The position numbers were made by a program, and so were the translations under genes. A DNA stretch of 64,000 nucleotides. It comes from Runella slithyformis DSM 19594 (GTDB lineage: Bacteria > Bacteroidota > Bacteroidia > Cytophagales > Spirosomataceae). Of this stretch, positions 34,386 to 43,987 are shown in pieces. Below the pieces are notes generated by a model. It was not told the DNA's origin, did not search any database, and worked only from the letters and a program-made list of their open reading frames with translations. Position 1 is the first letter of the stretch, and each line of letters starts with the position of its first letter. The stretch spans positions 929,501-993,500 of the forward strand of contig NC_015703.1 in NCBI RefSeq assembly GCF_000218895.1. Reading direction: 5' to 3'.

Positions 34386-35165
34386 ATGTTCAATATTACT
34401 CCGATTGTACGGAATTTATTAATTCTTAACGTCGTCATATTTTTACTTCAAGACCTCAGTCCCAATATCGTTAATTGGTTTGCGTTACACCCGGTCATGA
34501 GCTCCGGCTTTAAGCCGCACCAATTTGTTTCGTACATGTTTTTGCATGGTAATTTCGGACACCTGTTCAGCAACATGCTTGGGCTTTTCTTTTTTGGACC
34601 CTTGTTGGAGCAGCACGTGCTTGGTACCAAGCGTTTTATTATTTTTTATTTTATGACCGGCATCGGTGCAGGATTTCTGTACGCCGGTATCAATTATATA
34701 GAAATGTATCAGTTGAGCCATGCCGTTGACCTGTACGCCCAATTCCCTTCTCCGGAAGCTTTTCTGGATTTTATTACCCGATTTGCTCCTGAACTGAAAC
34801 AGAGTGCCTTAGGTTTTTTAAATGATTTTGAAGACCAACCCAAGAATATATCGTATATAAATGACAGTGTCAGTTTTGTAAAAAAATTATATCAGGATCG
34901 ATTGAATGTTCCTATGCTGGGGGCATCCGGGGCAATTTTTGGCATCATTGCCGCATTTGGGCTTATTTTCCCCAACATGGAAATGATGCTGCTGTTTTTC
35001 CCGATTCCCATCAAAGCAAAATATTTTGTTACCTTTTACGCTTTATATGAACTATATGCGGGGGTTTATATCAAAGATTCGGGAGTAGCCCATTTTGCGC
35101 ACATCGGAGGCATGATTTTTGCGTATATATTACTGAAAGTGTGGCGGGTGAAGCGGATGTATTGA
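34386..35165 (+). CDS. Rhomboid family intramembrane serine protease (first of two)
   Basis: 259 residues with 6 or more membrane helices. Catalytic Ser181 in LGASGAIFG and His239 in AHFAHIGG; HGNFGHLFSNM (54-64) is the conserved helix-2 motif. A large loop (about 103-168) between helices 3 and 4 is longer than in E. coli GlpG. It cleaves transmembrane substrates at the inner membrane. Separated by 114 bases from a second rhomboid. Confidence 0.93.
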   Translation: MFNITPIVRNLLILNVVIFLLQDLSPNIVNWFALHPVMSSGFKPHQFVSYMFLHGNFGHLFSNMLGLFFFGPLLEQHVLGTKRFIIFYFMTGIGAGFLYAGINYIEMYQLSHAVDLYAQFPSPEAFLDFITRFAPELKQSALGFLNDFEDQPKNISYINDSVSFVKKLYQDRLNVPMLGASGAIFGIIAAFGLIFPNMEMMLLFFPIPIKAKYFVTFYALYELYAGVYIKDSGVAHFAHIGGMIFAYILLKVWRVKRMY

Positions 35166-35279
35166 TTTGCATTCCTGCATATTTTTGCCTAACTTTCGTT
35201 GAAAAAATGAAAATAAAAAGCGGTAAAGCTTGTTTGACACTATTATTAATTAACTGATAACCATTAACGACCAAAAGGC

Positions 35280-36197
35280 ATGGGCAGCATTTTTGAAGAT
35301 GTTAAGGGGGAGTTTTCAAAGACCAACAATGCGGTTGTTAAACTCATACTATTGAATTTGTTCGTCTTTGTGACGATCATTGTTCTCTACATTATTTTTA
35401 CTTTTGGTCAATCCCCCGCCTATTATGACCGGGTCATGGAGCAGTTACGTCTTCCTGCCGATTTTAATTCCTTTTTGTACAAACCCTGGACCTTACTGAC
35501 CAACTTTTTTGTACATCAGGGACCTTTCCATATATTCTTCAATATGCTCTCGCTGTATTGGTTTGGCAGAGTATTGGAAGAATACCTCGGCAGTCGACGA
35601 CTGACAGCCCTCTATTTATTAGGTGGTTTGGGGGGAGGACTCCTGTTTTTAGCCATGTATAATACACTGCCTTATTTTCAGGGGGAACTCATCAACACCA
35701 CCCTTGTAGGAGCATCAGGGGCTATTTTTGCGGTTATTTTAGGAGCAGCAACGCTATTACCGGAGCATACCTTCTTTGTTTTTTTAATCGGCCCCGTTCG
35801 TTTGAAATACATTGCCGCGCTGTGCATTATCATTTCGATGGCTCAATTGGTGGGTCCCAATGCCGGTGGCAATCTGGCTCACTTAGCCGGAGCAATGGTA
35901 GGTTTTGGATTTATAAAATCACTCAAAAAGGGCCATGACTGGGGTGCTCCCATTTATGCCATCAATGATTTTTTTCAAAAACTGTTTACCCGAAGGCCCA
36001 ATGTACATGTACCTCAACGTGCCCGGGCGACTACGGCTTCAGCGGCCCGTCACTTTAACTCAAGTGGTGATAATTCGACTATTTTAATCCCGAATCAAGA
36101 CGAGATCGACGCTATTTTGGATAAAATATCTAAATCAGGCTACGAAAGTTTAACCCGCGAGGAGAAACAGAAACTCTACAAAGCGAGCCAGCAGTAA
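35280..36197 (+). CDS. Rhomboid family intramembrane serine protease (second of two)
   Basis: 305 residues. Catalytic Ser146 in VGASGAIFA and His201 in NLAHLAGA; HQGPFHIFFNM matches the helix-2 motif. A cytosolic C-terminal tail (about 215-305) ends in an acidic helix (QDEIDAILDKI and LTREEKQKLYKA) like the DUF6576 extension of Bacteroidota rhomboids. Both paralogues keep the dyad, so neither is an iRhom-like pseudoprotease. Confidence 0.93.
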   Translation: MGSIFEDVKGEFSKTNNAVVKLILLNLFVFVTIIVLYIIFTFGQSPAYYDRVMEQLRLPADFNSFLYKPWTLLTNFFVHQGPFHIFFNMLSLYWFGRVLEEYLGSRRLTALYLLGGLGGGLLFLAMYNTLPYFQGELINTTLVGASGAIFAVILGAATLLPEHTFFVFLIGPVRLKYIAALCIIISMAQLVGPNAGGNLAHLAGAMVGFGFIKSLKKGHDWGAPIYAINDFFQKLFTRRPNVHVPQRARATTASAARHFNSSGDNSTILIPNQDEIDAILDKISKSGYESLTREEKQKLYKASQQ

Positions 36198-36226
36198 GGG
36201 GTTCAGGAACAGGAATGTTCAAACTG

Positions 36227-36258
36227 TTGATAAGTTGTCTTTCTTTTTTGTACTTTTG
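36227..36258 (+). promoter_or_regulatory. Bacteroidota promoter for dxs
   Basis: TTG at 36227-36229, 21 bases, then TACTTTTG (TAnnTTTG) at 36251-36258; 56 bases before the dxs start. Confidence 0.6.
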
Positions 36259-36314
36259 CCAAACACTTTTATCGGTACGCCGGTTATAGTACTACGTTTG
36301 TTTCAAGCCTTTAC

Positions 36315-38252
36315 ATGATGCTCATCACCCCAGGTAAATTACTTTCGCAACTCCATACGCCCGCAGACCTGCGTAAGTTAGATTCAGCGTTACTCCCTCA
36401 AGTATCCCAAGAACTCAGGCAGTATATTATCGACCTGGTTTCCGTTTACGGCGGCCACTTCGGGTCCAGTTTGGGAGTCGTTGAGCTTACCGTTGCGTTA
36501 CATTATGTTTTCAATACTCCCGAAGATCAACTGGTATGGGATGTGGGTCACCAAGCTTATGGCCACAAAATACTGACGGGACGACGGGACAACTTCTACA
36601 CTAACCGCCTTTATGGCGGTATCTCGGGATTTCCCAAGCGTAAAGAAAGCCCTTATGACTCCTTTGGGGTAGGGCATTCTTCCACTTCTATCTCTGCGGC
36701 ACTCGGTATGGCTGTTGGAGCGCGGTTGAAAGGTGCCAAAAACCAACAATCGATTGCTGTCATTGGCGACGGAGCCATGACCGGCGGAATGGCGTTTGAA
36801 GCCATGAACCATGCGGGAGGTCTCAACAATACCAACATGCTCATTATCTTAAACGATAACTGCATGAGCATAGACCCGAATGTAGGCGCGCTGAAAGAAT
36901 ACCTGACCGATATTACCACCTCTCATACCTACAACCGGGTCAAAGAGGAAGTATGGAATCTGTTGGGAAAACTGAGCCATTTCGGCAAAAACGCCCGTGA
37001 AGTGGTATCACGCGTTGAAGACGGTCTTAAAGCAACGTTACTACACCAAAGTAACCTGTTTGAATCGCTTAATCTGCGTTATTTCGGCCCTATTGATGGC
37101 CACGACGTTGATCATCTGGTACACGTTCTGAATGACTTAAAAAATATTCCCGGACCTAAATTGCTTCACTGCGTTACGGTCAAAGGAAAAGGATTTGCCC
37201 CGGCAGAGAAAGACCAAACCAAATGGCACTCTCCCGGTAAGTTTGATAAGATCACGGGGGAGATCTTCAGGAAAATATACGAAAAGCCCCAACCGCCCAA
37301 ATACCAGGATGTATTTGGCAATACGTTGGTAGAGCTTGCCGAGCAAAACGAAAAAATTGTGGGCGTAACCCCTGCCATGCCGTCGGGTTCATCGCTCAAT
37401 ATCATGATGAAGGCCATGCCCGACCGTGCCTTTGACGTGGGCATTGCCGAACAGCACGCCGTGACCTTCTCAGCGGGAATGGCTACCCAAGGTTCTGTGG
37501 TGTATTGTAATATTTACAGTACGTTCATGCAGCGCGCCTATGACCAGGTCGTTCATGATGTTTGTATTCAGGAATTGCCGGTCATCTTCTGTCTGGACCG
37601 CGCCGGTTTTGCCGGTGCTGACGGCCCTACTCACCACGGTGCTTACGATATTGCGTATATGCGGTGTATTCCGAATATGGTAGTTTCGGCCCCCATGAAC
37701 GAGCAGGAGTTGCGTAATCTAATGTATACGGCTCAATTGGCCGAAACGCAGGAGTCGAAAAGAGCCTTTACCATTCGCTATCCGCGCGGTGAAGGTGTAA
37801 TGCCCCAATGGAAAACACCTTTTGAAAAAATCGAGATTGGAAAAGGACGTAAAGTGCGTTCCGGTGAAGACATAGCGATCCTGACCATCGGGCATATCGG
37901 CAATTACGCCGTTACTTCCTGCGAATTGCTTGAATTGGAAGGCATCAGCGCGGCGCATTATGACCTACGCTTTGTCAAACCATTAGACGAGGCTTTGTTA
38001 CACGAAGTGTTTCAAACCTTTGACAAAGTCATTACCGTTGAGGATGGTTGCCTGCCGGGAGGAATGGGAAGTGCCGTGCTTGAATTTATGACCGACCACG
38101 ACTATCATGCCAAAATAAAACGCCTTGGCATTCCTGACCGTATTGTAGAACATGGCGAACAACTTGAACTTCACCGCGAATGCGGTTTTGACCCCGAAGG
38201 CATTGCACGTACTGCCCGGGAAATGATGGCACTATCGGCCACGGTATATTAA
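36315..38252 (+). CDS. dxs: 1-deoxy-D-xylulose-5-phosphate synthase
   Basis: 645 residues, family length. Thiamine-diphosphate enzyme: VGHQAYGHKILTGRRD (77-92), GDGAMTGGMAFEAMNHAG starting at 151, LNDNCMSIDPN, and catalytic Glu379 in AEQHAVTFSAGMA; transketolase C-domain after about 520. First step of the MEP isoprenoid pathway: pyruvate plus glyceraldehyde 3-phosphate give DXP. Monocistronic with its own promoter and terminator. Confidence 0.98.
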   Translation: MMLITPGKLLSQLHTPADLRKLDSALLPQVSQELRQYIIDLVSVYGGHFGSSLGVVELTVALHYVFNTPEDQLVWDVGHQAYGHKILTGRRDNFYTNRLYGGISGFPKRKESPYDSFGVGHSSTSISAALGMAVGARLKGAKNQQSIAVIGDGAMTGGMAFEAMNHAGGLNNTNMLIILNDNCMSIDPNVGALKEYLTDITTSHTYNRVKEEVWNLLGKLSHFGKNAREVVSRVEDGLKATLLHQSNLFESLNLRYFGPIDGHDVDHLVHVLNDLKNIPGPKLLHCVTVKGKGFAPAEKDQTKWHSPGKFDKITGEIFRKIYEKPQPPKYQDVFGNTLVELAEQNEKIVGVTPAMPSGSSLNIMMKAMPDRAFDVGIAEQHAVTFSAGMATQGSVVYCNIYSTFMQRAYDQVVHDVCIQELPVIFCLDRAGFAGADGPTHHGAYDIAYMRCIPNMVVSAPMNEQELRNLMYTAQLAETQESKRAFTIRYPRGEGVMPQWKTPFEKIEIGKGRKVRSGEDIAILTIGHIGNYAVTSCELLELEGISAAHYDLRFVKPLDEALLHEVFQTFDKVITVEDGCLPGGMGSAVLEFMTDHDYHAKIKRLGIPDRIVEHGEQLELHRECGFDPEGIARTAREMMALSATVY

Positions 38253-38273
38253 CCCGCTTTCATTGACTTTAGA

Positions 38274-38303
38274 AGAGGCTTGGTTGAGGACCAAGCCTCT
38301 TTT
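38274..38303 (+). terminator. Intrinsic terminator after dxs
   Basis: 11-bp perfect stem AGAGGCTTGGT / ACCAAGCCTCT (38274-38284 and 38290-38300) with a 5-base loop and a TTT tail. Confidence 0.8.
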
Positions 38304-38515
38304 GCGTTTAAAATCCCCTGAACATCGCGTGATTCTTCGGGTTTAGGCCAGATTTTCCTTCTTAGGTACGCTTCTTTTTCGTTTTTTTCCTAATTTGTGG
38401 CAGAATCATTCCGGTTGAAAATCTTACTTTCAATCTTTATGGTTATTCTTTGTAAAATACCGGTTACTGAACCTTTGAAATTTTCAACCTATTTTTTTCC
38501 ATAACCCAACACTTC

Positions 38516-39745
38516 ATGAAACTAAACATTACGACCAAAATTATCATTGGCTTTGTTCTGGGCGTCATTATCGGGCAGGTCCTGCACAGTACTATGAGCG
38601 CCGAAGACGCCACCCAAATTGCCAATAAATTTCAGATCCTGAGTAAAGTTTTCCTTAAATTAATTAAAATGATTGTTGGGCCGCTGGTATTTTGCACCTT
38701 GGTCGTAGGCGTAGCCAAATTGGGCGATTTCAGCGTCGTAGGGCGAATCGGTATCAAAACGCTGCTCTATTTTTATTTTGCCACTATTCTTTCGTTGATC
38801 GTGGGTTTGGTGGTGGTCAACGTAACCCGCCCCGGTGAAGTGCAGCAATGGCCCCGCCCTGCTGCCGGAACGGAAGTGGGCGTATCGGGAAAGGCCATGA
38901 AAACAGTCGAAGACTTTATCCTTCATATCTTTCCGGACAGCTTTTTCAAAGCACTTGCCGAAAACGAGATCCTGCAAATCGTGGTATTTTCGTTGTTTTT
39001 CGGAATTGCCCTCGGTGCCGTTGGCGAACCGGGCAAAAAATTGATCAAGGTCATTGACAGCTTGGCCGAAGTCGTTTTTAAAATCGTAGGGTATGTGATG
39101 CAATTGGCCCCTTTCGCCGTATTGGGTGCCATGACGGGCGTGGTGGCACTGAAGGGCCTTGGAATCCTTATTTCGTATGCGTATTTGATCATTTGCTTCT
39201 TTGGCGGTCTTATTTTCTTCGTTTTCGGCATCTTGTGGGCTATTTGTTTGGTGATGCGGATTCCGTATCTCAAGTTGCTGGCGCATGTCAAAGATTCCAT
39301 GATCCTGACGTTCAGTACAGCAAGCTCGGAAGCTTCATTGCCACAGCAAATTACGGCCTTGGAAAAGTTCGGTTGCAGCAAGCGTATCATCGGGTTTGTG
39401 CTTCCGTTGGGGTATTCATTCAATCTGGACGGCTCGATGATGTACATGACCTTTGCCACGGGTTTTATTGCGCAGGCATACGGCATTCCGCTTACTATCG
39501 AACAGCAGATCGCCATGTTGCTCACGCTGATGATTACATCCAAGGGCATTGCCGGGGTACCGAGAGCGTCATTGGTCGTCATTGCGGGCACGCTTGCTCA
39601 ATTTGACCTGCCTGTGGAAGGACTGGCCTTACTTATCGGGGTAGATCCTTTTCTTGACATGGGCCGCTCGGCCACTTCGGTGGCGGGAAATGCCGTCGCT
39701 ACGGCCGTTATTTCTAAATTAGAGGGCGAATACATCGAAAGCTAA
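38516..39745 (+). CDS. Dicarboxylate/amino acid:cation symporter (DAACS family)
   Basis: 409 residues. Glutamate-transporter fold: LIKMIVGPLVFCTLVVG near 50-65, TFSTASSEASLPQQI (HP1 serine-rich hairpin), LGYSFNLDGSMMYMT (unwound TM7) and GIAGVPRASLVVIAG (HP2), then DPFLDMGRSATSVAGNA with the substrate-binding Asp. It imports glutamate, aspartate or C4-dicarboxylates with Na+ or H+. Gap 38304-38515 contains no gene. Confidence 0.95.
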   Translation: MKLNITTKIIIGFVLGVIIGQVLHSTMSAEDATQIANKFQILSKVFLKLIKMIVGPLVFCTLVVGVAKLGDFSVVGRIGIKTLLYFYFATILSLIVGLVVVNVTRPGEVQQWPRPAAGTEVGVSGKAMKTVEDFILHIFPDSFFKALAENEILQIVVFSLFFGIALGAVGEPGKKLIKVIDSLAEVVFKIVGYVMQLAPFAVLGAMTGVVALKGLGILISYAYLIICFFGGLIFFVFGILWAICLVMRIPYLKLLAHVKDSMILTFSTASSEASLPQQITALEKFGCSKRIIGFVLPLGYSFNLDGSMMYMTFATGFIAQAYGIPLTIEQQIAMLLTLMITSKGIAGVPRASLVVIAGTLAQFDLPVEGLALLIGVDPFLDMGRSATSVAGNAVATAVISKLEGEYIES

Positions 39746-39783
39746 GAGCATTTTTACGACATCTTCCCTTAGCATAAAAGTAT

Positions 39784-39818
39784 AAAAAGCCTTCTCTTAT
39801 ACCGGAGAAGGCTTTTTT
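39784..39818. terminator. Bidirectional terminator between convergent genes
   Basis: AAAAGCCTTCTC / GAGAAGGCTTTT stem with an 8-base loop and T runs on both strands, between the symporter and the convergent MpaB-like gene. Confidence 0.88.
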
Positions 39819-39823
39819 GTGGG

Positions 39824-40720
39824 TTATTGTTTCGGAGCCTTTCGATTCAAAGAAGGCGGCCCCAGCGTTTCAAGGGTAAATTCGTGTTTGGGATAGGTAC
39901 GCCAGTGCGTGTTGCCCACCAGCGTTGGATAAGGTTTAAACGTAATGAATTTCAATGGCCACTTGCGTACCCGTAAACTTCCTTCAATAAGAACACAAAA
40001 CGCAGACGCCGGCTTTTTATAACCGAACGCCTCTCGCAGTTTTTCGTTGATAAGCGCTGCAAAAACGGGCTTGACCACAGGGCGCAGCGGCTTGGGGAAC
40101 CAATTTTCTACGATGCGAACCGTAGCCTCAGCAATGGCTCGATTGCTTTCCGTATACCGAAAATGACGATTTTCGTAGCGTTCCGCAAAGGCTCGCAATT
40201 CTGCTAAGGTGTCGGGAATATCGGTCAGGTTCATACGTTTACCCACTTCCCGAAAAAAGAGAAATAGCGCCTGTTTTTCATTCGCGGTCATTTTGCGCCA
40301 ACCGTATTTTTCCATCCAGTCAATGGGATAGATCACAAAGGTAGCCAGCACCAAAAGGTAATCTTCGTTGGGAATGACATAATGACCGTGGATTTTGTTC
40401 ATCCGGTCAATGGCCCGTCGGCCCAATTCACTGTCGTAACCTTCCTGCATAAATTGAGCGATCAAGATGCTCGTATCATCATAGCGCTTTTGGCCGCGTT
40501 TGACAAACTCACCCGTTTTTTGCAGCAACGACGAAATACTCGGGCTCGCATAGGTATGAAACAGCGCCAGTTCCAACGCCCGTACCATATCAAACGGAAA
40601 CTCATAGCCCGCGAGCAGTTGCACCATTCGCTGATGGTCGTGCACGGGGTCGAGCCTTTCCAATTCTTTCCGAACGGCGGGATTTCGAAACAGCAGAAGA
40701 AGTTTAGAATACTTTTTCAT
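39824..40720 (-). CDS. Oxygenase MpaB family protein (DUF2236)
   Basis: 298 residues. Central helical core typical of DUF2236/MpaB: VRALELALFHTYASPSISSL, then DTSILIAQFMQEG, IHGHYVIPNEDYLLVLATF and PIDWMEKYGWR. Relatives include heme-b latex-clearing oxygenases and fungal MpaB; most bacterial members are uncharacterised, so a heme-dependent oxidative role is family inference only. No signal peptide. Next gene upstream on the same strand is a MarR regulator, 36 bases away, likely one operon. Confidence 0.82.
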   Translation of the reverse strand: MKKYSKLLLLFRNPAVRKELERLDPVHDHQRMVQLLAGYEFPFDMVRALELALFHTYASPSISSLLQKTGEFVKRGQKRYDDTSILIAQFMQEGYDSELGRRAIDRMNKIHGHYVIPNEDYLLVLATFVIYPIDWMEKYGWRKMTANEKQALFLFFREVGKRMNLTDIPDTLAELRAFAERYENRHFRYTESNRAIAEATVRIVENWFPKPLRPVVKPVFAALINEKLREAFGYKKPASAFCVLIEGSLRVRKWPLKFITFKPYPTLVGNTHWRTYPKHEFTLETLGPPSLNRKAPKQ

Positions 40721-40756
40721 GATTGAGTAAGGTCATCTTTTCAGAAAAGCATTTGG

Positions 40757-41401
40757 TTACCCATTTCTCCCTTTGTCCAATAATTCGTCAAGGCTCTTAT
40801 CTCGTTCGTGCAGAAATAAGGGTTTATGAAAGAAATGAAGTTTTTGAAGCAGATGCAGTAATTGCATTTTTTCGATTTCGTTCAAATTGCCCGCAATGAT
40901 CAAACTTGCCTTGCGCATCTCATCAAACGTACCGAACAGTGCACCTTTCCCTTTTTCGGTAATCGATAATCGTTTGCTTCTGCGGTCGTTCTCGTCGTCA
41001 GTTTGAACAATGAGGCCATTATTTACCAGGCGTTTAATCACCTCCATACCCGTCGTTTTTTCATGGATATTCATGTCGATAATCTCCGTTTTTGAACACC
41101 CGTCTGTCTGCCAGATACCGGCCAGATACCCAAAATCATCCAAGGTAATCAAACTTGACTCTTCCAGAGCTTTTTTGATGTATCCTTTGGCATAACGATA
41201 TAGGAAAGCGATCAACTGCGACAATAACCCCTCCACAGTCTCCCCTGTCTCAACATTCACCGCCGCTTGTGTCGACTTTTCAAAAACCCGATGATTCAGG
41301 AAAGACACAAAGCCTTCCATGTCTCTTCGCTGTGCGGGAGAGCGTTGGGATTCGTACTCGGCCAAATGGCTGATCAATTCCTGCAGGAGCTCGTAATTCA
41401 T
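40757..41401 (-). CDS. MarR family transcriptional regulator
   Basis: 214 residues from ATG 41401. Winged helix in the second half: TDGCSKTEIIDMNIHEKTTG (recognition region), VIKRLVNNGLIVQTDDENDRRSKRLSITEKGK (the wing with the DxxRSK motif). The N-terminal ~70 residues are an extra helical segment beyond the usual MarR length. It is divergent from a TonB receptor gene, and two palindromes in the intergenic region are likely operators. It probably controls the MpaB-like gene, itself and/or the receptor. Confidence 0.9.
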   Translation of the reverse strand: MNYELLQELISHLAEYESQRSPAQRRDMEGFVSFLNHRVFEKSTQAAVNVETGETVEGLLSQLIAFLYRYAKGYIKKALEESSLITLDDFGYLAGIWQTDGCSKTEIIDMNIHEKTTGMEVIKRLVNNGLIVQTDDENDRRSKRLSITEKGKGALFGTFDEMRKASLIIAGNLNEIEKMQLLHLLQKLHFFHKPLFLHERDKSLDELLDKGRNG

Positions 41402-41440
41402 ATTTTTAGCGCAAAACCGATATAAAAATAAAAATATATT

Positions 41441-41458
41441 TTGTTTTCGTACAAACAA
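41441..41458. promoter_or_regulatory. Putative MarR operator, site 1
   Basis: TTGTTT-TCGTAC-AAACAA: perfect 6-bp arms with a 6-base centre, 40 bases before the MarR start. Confidence 0.5.
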
Positions 41459-41482
41459 TTCAAAAATTAGAATGTTATCGTA

Positions 41483-41494
41483 TTGTTTAAACAA
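41483..41494. promoter_or_regulatory. Putative MarR operator, site 2
   Basis: TTGTTTAAACAA, a perfect 12-bp palindrome with the same arms as site 1, 45 bases before the TonB receptor start. Confidence 0.55.
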
Positions 41495-41538
41495 GCAACT
41501 ATCCCTTTATGTTTACACTTATTTTTCCCCCGGTACGC

Positions 41539-43971
41539 ATGAAAACTCCTGTACTCCTTCTTTTTTTTCTTTTTATTTCCATTGTTGTCGCGGGACAAAG
41601 CACGGGCACTATTCTGGGCACCGTAAAAGATAAACGTACACAGGAAGCCCTTGTCGGCGTGACGGTTCAGGTAGAAGGCACCAATCAGGGCACCACGACC
41701 GATACCGACGGTAGGTTCAGGCTCAGTTTGCCGGTGGGCAGCTATAACCTGAAAGCCACGTTTGTAGGGTACAAAGCTGCCAGCAAATTTAACATTGTAC
41801 TTACGTCGGGGAATGCTCAGCAAATCAATTTTGAGTTGGAAGAAGACGCCGTCCAACTTGCGGAAGCCAAAGTAGTCTTCAATCGTTCCATCTCCGTGGC
41901 GTCTACCGAAACGCCCAATTCCATTCAAAAACTCACCACCGAAGAGATTAAAAACAATCCCGGAGGCAATTTCGATATTTCACGCGTGGTTCAGGTATTG
42001 CCGGGCGTGGGCGGTACGGCCGGTTCAGTAGGCGGTTTTCGCAACGACCTCATCATCCGAGGCGGCGGCCCGAATGAAAACGTATTTTACCTGGATGGCA
42101 TCGAAATTCCGGTCATCAATCACTTTGCTACGCAGGGAAGCTCGGGCGGTCCGACGGGTATTTTGAACGTATCCTTCATCGAAGATGCAACGCTGAGTTC
42201 GAGCAGTTTTAATGCACGTTATGATAACGCCCTTTCGTCGGTGCTTCAGTTTCGCCAACGCGAAGGCAATCCGGAGCGCGTACAGGGGAACATTCGGGTC
42301 AGCTCAACCGAAGTAGCGGGTACGCTCGAAGGGCCGATCTCGTCCAAAACCACCTTTCTGGCTTCCGTACGGCGGTCTTATTTACAGTTTTTATTCAAAG
42401 CCATTGATCTGCCCATTCGACCCAATTATTGGGATTTTCAGTACAAAGTCACCCATAAAATCAATAAAAAAACCACGCTGACGGCCATCGGCGTGGGAGC
42501 CATTGATGAGTTTACGTTTGCCGTACCGCAGGAAAGCAGCCCCGAAAAAGAATACGTTCTCCGCTCAAATCCCACCATTAATCAATGGAACTATACCACG
42601 GGTTTTTCGCTGAAACGCCTGCTCGAAAACGGCTTTCTCAATGTATCGATGAGCCGAAATATGTTTAACAATCGTCTGGATCGATTTGAAGACAATCGGC
42701 AGGGGGATGAAAGATACCGCGTATTGAGGAGCAACTCACAGGAGATCGAAAACAAGCTGAGGATAGATGTCAATAAATTCATCGGCAAATGGGAATACAG
42801 TTACGGAGCCGTATTGCAATATGTCAAGTACAATAACGACTTTTTCAACCTCCTGCGTCGTGAGATAAAAAACGCGCAGGGCCAGATCACACAGCCCGGT
42901 ATCCAAGTGGCATTCAACACTGCTGTTGATTTCTTTAAGTATGGTGCCTTTGCGCAGGTAAACCGCAAACTGCTCAACGACCGTCTCAATCTCTCGGCAG
43001 GATTGCGTACCGATATGAACTCCTTTACCATGGAGGGGAACAACCCGCTCCAAACCCTGAGCCCGCGCCTGTCGGCCGGCTATCAGTTGAGCGACAAATG
43101 GCGTCTGAATGCGTCGGTGGGGCGTTATTTCAAAATTCCTATTTATACCGTTTTGGGCTACCGACAGGATGGCAATTTCATCAACAGATCCAACAAATAC
43201 ATCCGCTCCGATCATGTAGTGGCGGGGCTTGAATTTATTCCAACGCCTACGACCCGCATCACGCTCGAAGGGTTCTCGAAAGTATATAATAATTACCCCA
43301 TCTCGGTCCGTGACGGTATTTCATTGGCCAATCAGGGCGGCAACTTTGGAGCCATCGGCAACGAAGCCGTGACGAGTACGGGCAAAGGGAGAAGTCGCGG
43401 GGTAGAGTTTTTTGTACAGCAGAAGCTCACCCGAAACTTCTTCGGTGTATTGAGTTACACCTATTTTAAGTCAGAATTTACAGGAAAAGACGGCAAATAC
43501 ATCGCTTCAGCCTGGGATAACCGGCACTTGGTATCCACCCAATTGGGGTATAAATTCAAGAGAGGCTGGGAGTTGGGCTTGAAGTGGCTCTATCAGGGCG
43601 GCTCTCCGTACACGCCGTTTGACTTGGAAGCGTCGCGCAGCAGGTACCTTACAACGGGCGTAGGCATCGAAGATTACGCTCGTCTGAACAGCCAACGGCT
43701 CAAAGCCTTCAGTCGGGTAGATTTCAGAGTGGATAAAAAATGGAACTACAAGAAAGCGTCGATTGACCTGTTCTTTGACTTCCAAAATGCGCTGTTGACT
43801 ACCAACGCGGCCATTCCGCAATACACATTTGAGCGGACGGCTGACAATTCGGGCTTCAAAACCACCGACGGTCAGGCACTCCGCCTCGACGGCAGCAACG
43901 CTATTCCGCTCATTTTAACCAATGAAGACGCCAATTTCACGCCTGCACTGGGTTTGGTGATTGAATTTTGA
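41539..43971 (+). CDS. TonB-dependent outer membrane receptor with carboxypeptidase-regulatory-like domain
   Basis: 810 residues from ATG 41539 (an upstream ATG at 41509 would add 10 residues before the signal peptide). Signal peptide cleaved near VVAGQ; CarboxypepD_reg-like domain (about 25-110: GTILGTVKDKRTQEALVGVTV...); plug domain with RGGGPNENVFYLDGIEIP; then a beta-barrel ending in an aromatic residue (LGLVIEF). No SusD partner follows, so it is not a Sus-type glycan importer; siderophore, peptide or vitamin uptake is equally possible. Divergent from the marR gene. Confidence 0.92.
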   Translation: MKTPVLLLFFLFISIVVAGQSTGTILGTVKDKRTQEALVGVTVQVEGTNQGTTTDTDGRFRLSLPVGSYNLKATFVGYKAASKFNIVLTSGNAQQINFELEEDAVQLAEAKVVFNRSISVASTETPNSIQKLTTEEIKNNPGGNFDISRVVQVLPGVGGTAGSVGGFRNDLIIRGGGPNENVFYLDGIEIPVINHFATQGSSGGPTGILNVSFIEDATLSSSSFNARYDNALSSVLQFRQREGNPERVQGNIRVSSTEVAGTLEGPISSKTTFLASVRRSYLQFLFKAIDLPIRPNYWDFQYKVTHKINKKTTLTAIGVGAIDEFTFAVPQESSPEKEYVLRSNPTINQWNYTTGFSLKRLLENGFLNVSMSRNMFNNRLDRFEDNRQGDERYRVLRSNSQEIENKLRIDVNKFIGKWEYSYGAVLQYVKYNNDFFNLLRREIKNAQGQITQPGIQVAFNTAVDFFKYGAFAQVNRKLLNDRLNLSAGLRTDMNSFTMEGNNPLQTLSPRLSAGYQLSDKWRLNASVGRYFKIPIYTVLGYRQDGNFINRSNKYIRSDHVVAGLEFIPTPTTRITLEGFSKVYNNYPISVRDGISLANQGGNFGAIGNEAVTSTGKGRSRGVEFFVQQKLTRNFFGVLSYTYFKSEFTGKDGKYIASAWDNRHLVSTQLGYKFKRGWELGLKWLYQGGSPYTPFDLEASRSRYLTTGVGIEDYARLNSQRLKAFSRVDFRVDKKWNYKKASIDLFFDFQNALLTTNAAIPQYTFERTADNSGFKTTDGQALRLDGSNAIPLILTNEDANFTPALGLVIEF

Positions 43972-43987
43972 CGAATGACGAATTATT

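Noticed and set aside
38923-39591. 222- and 208-residue minus-strand frames inside the dicarboxylate symporter
   Set aside because: Antisense of a transporter with full HP1/HP2 motifs; no support.
39824-40720. Annotation of the MpaB-like gene as a rubber (latex-clearing) oxygenase
   Set aside because: DUF2236 is broad; no export signal or specific Lcp features could be confirmed.
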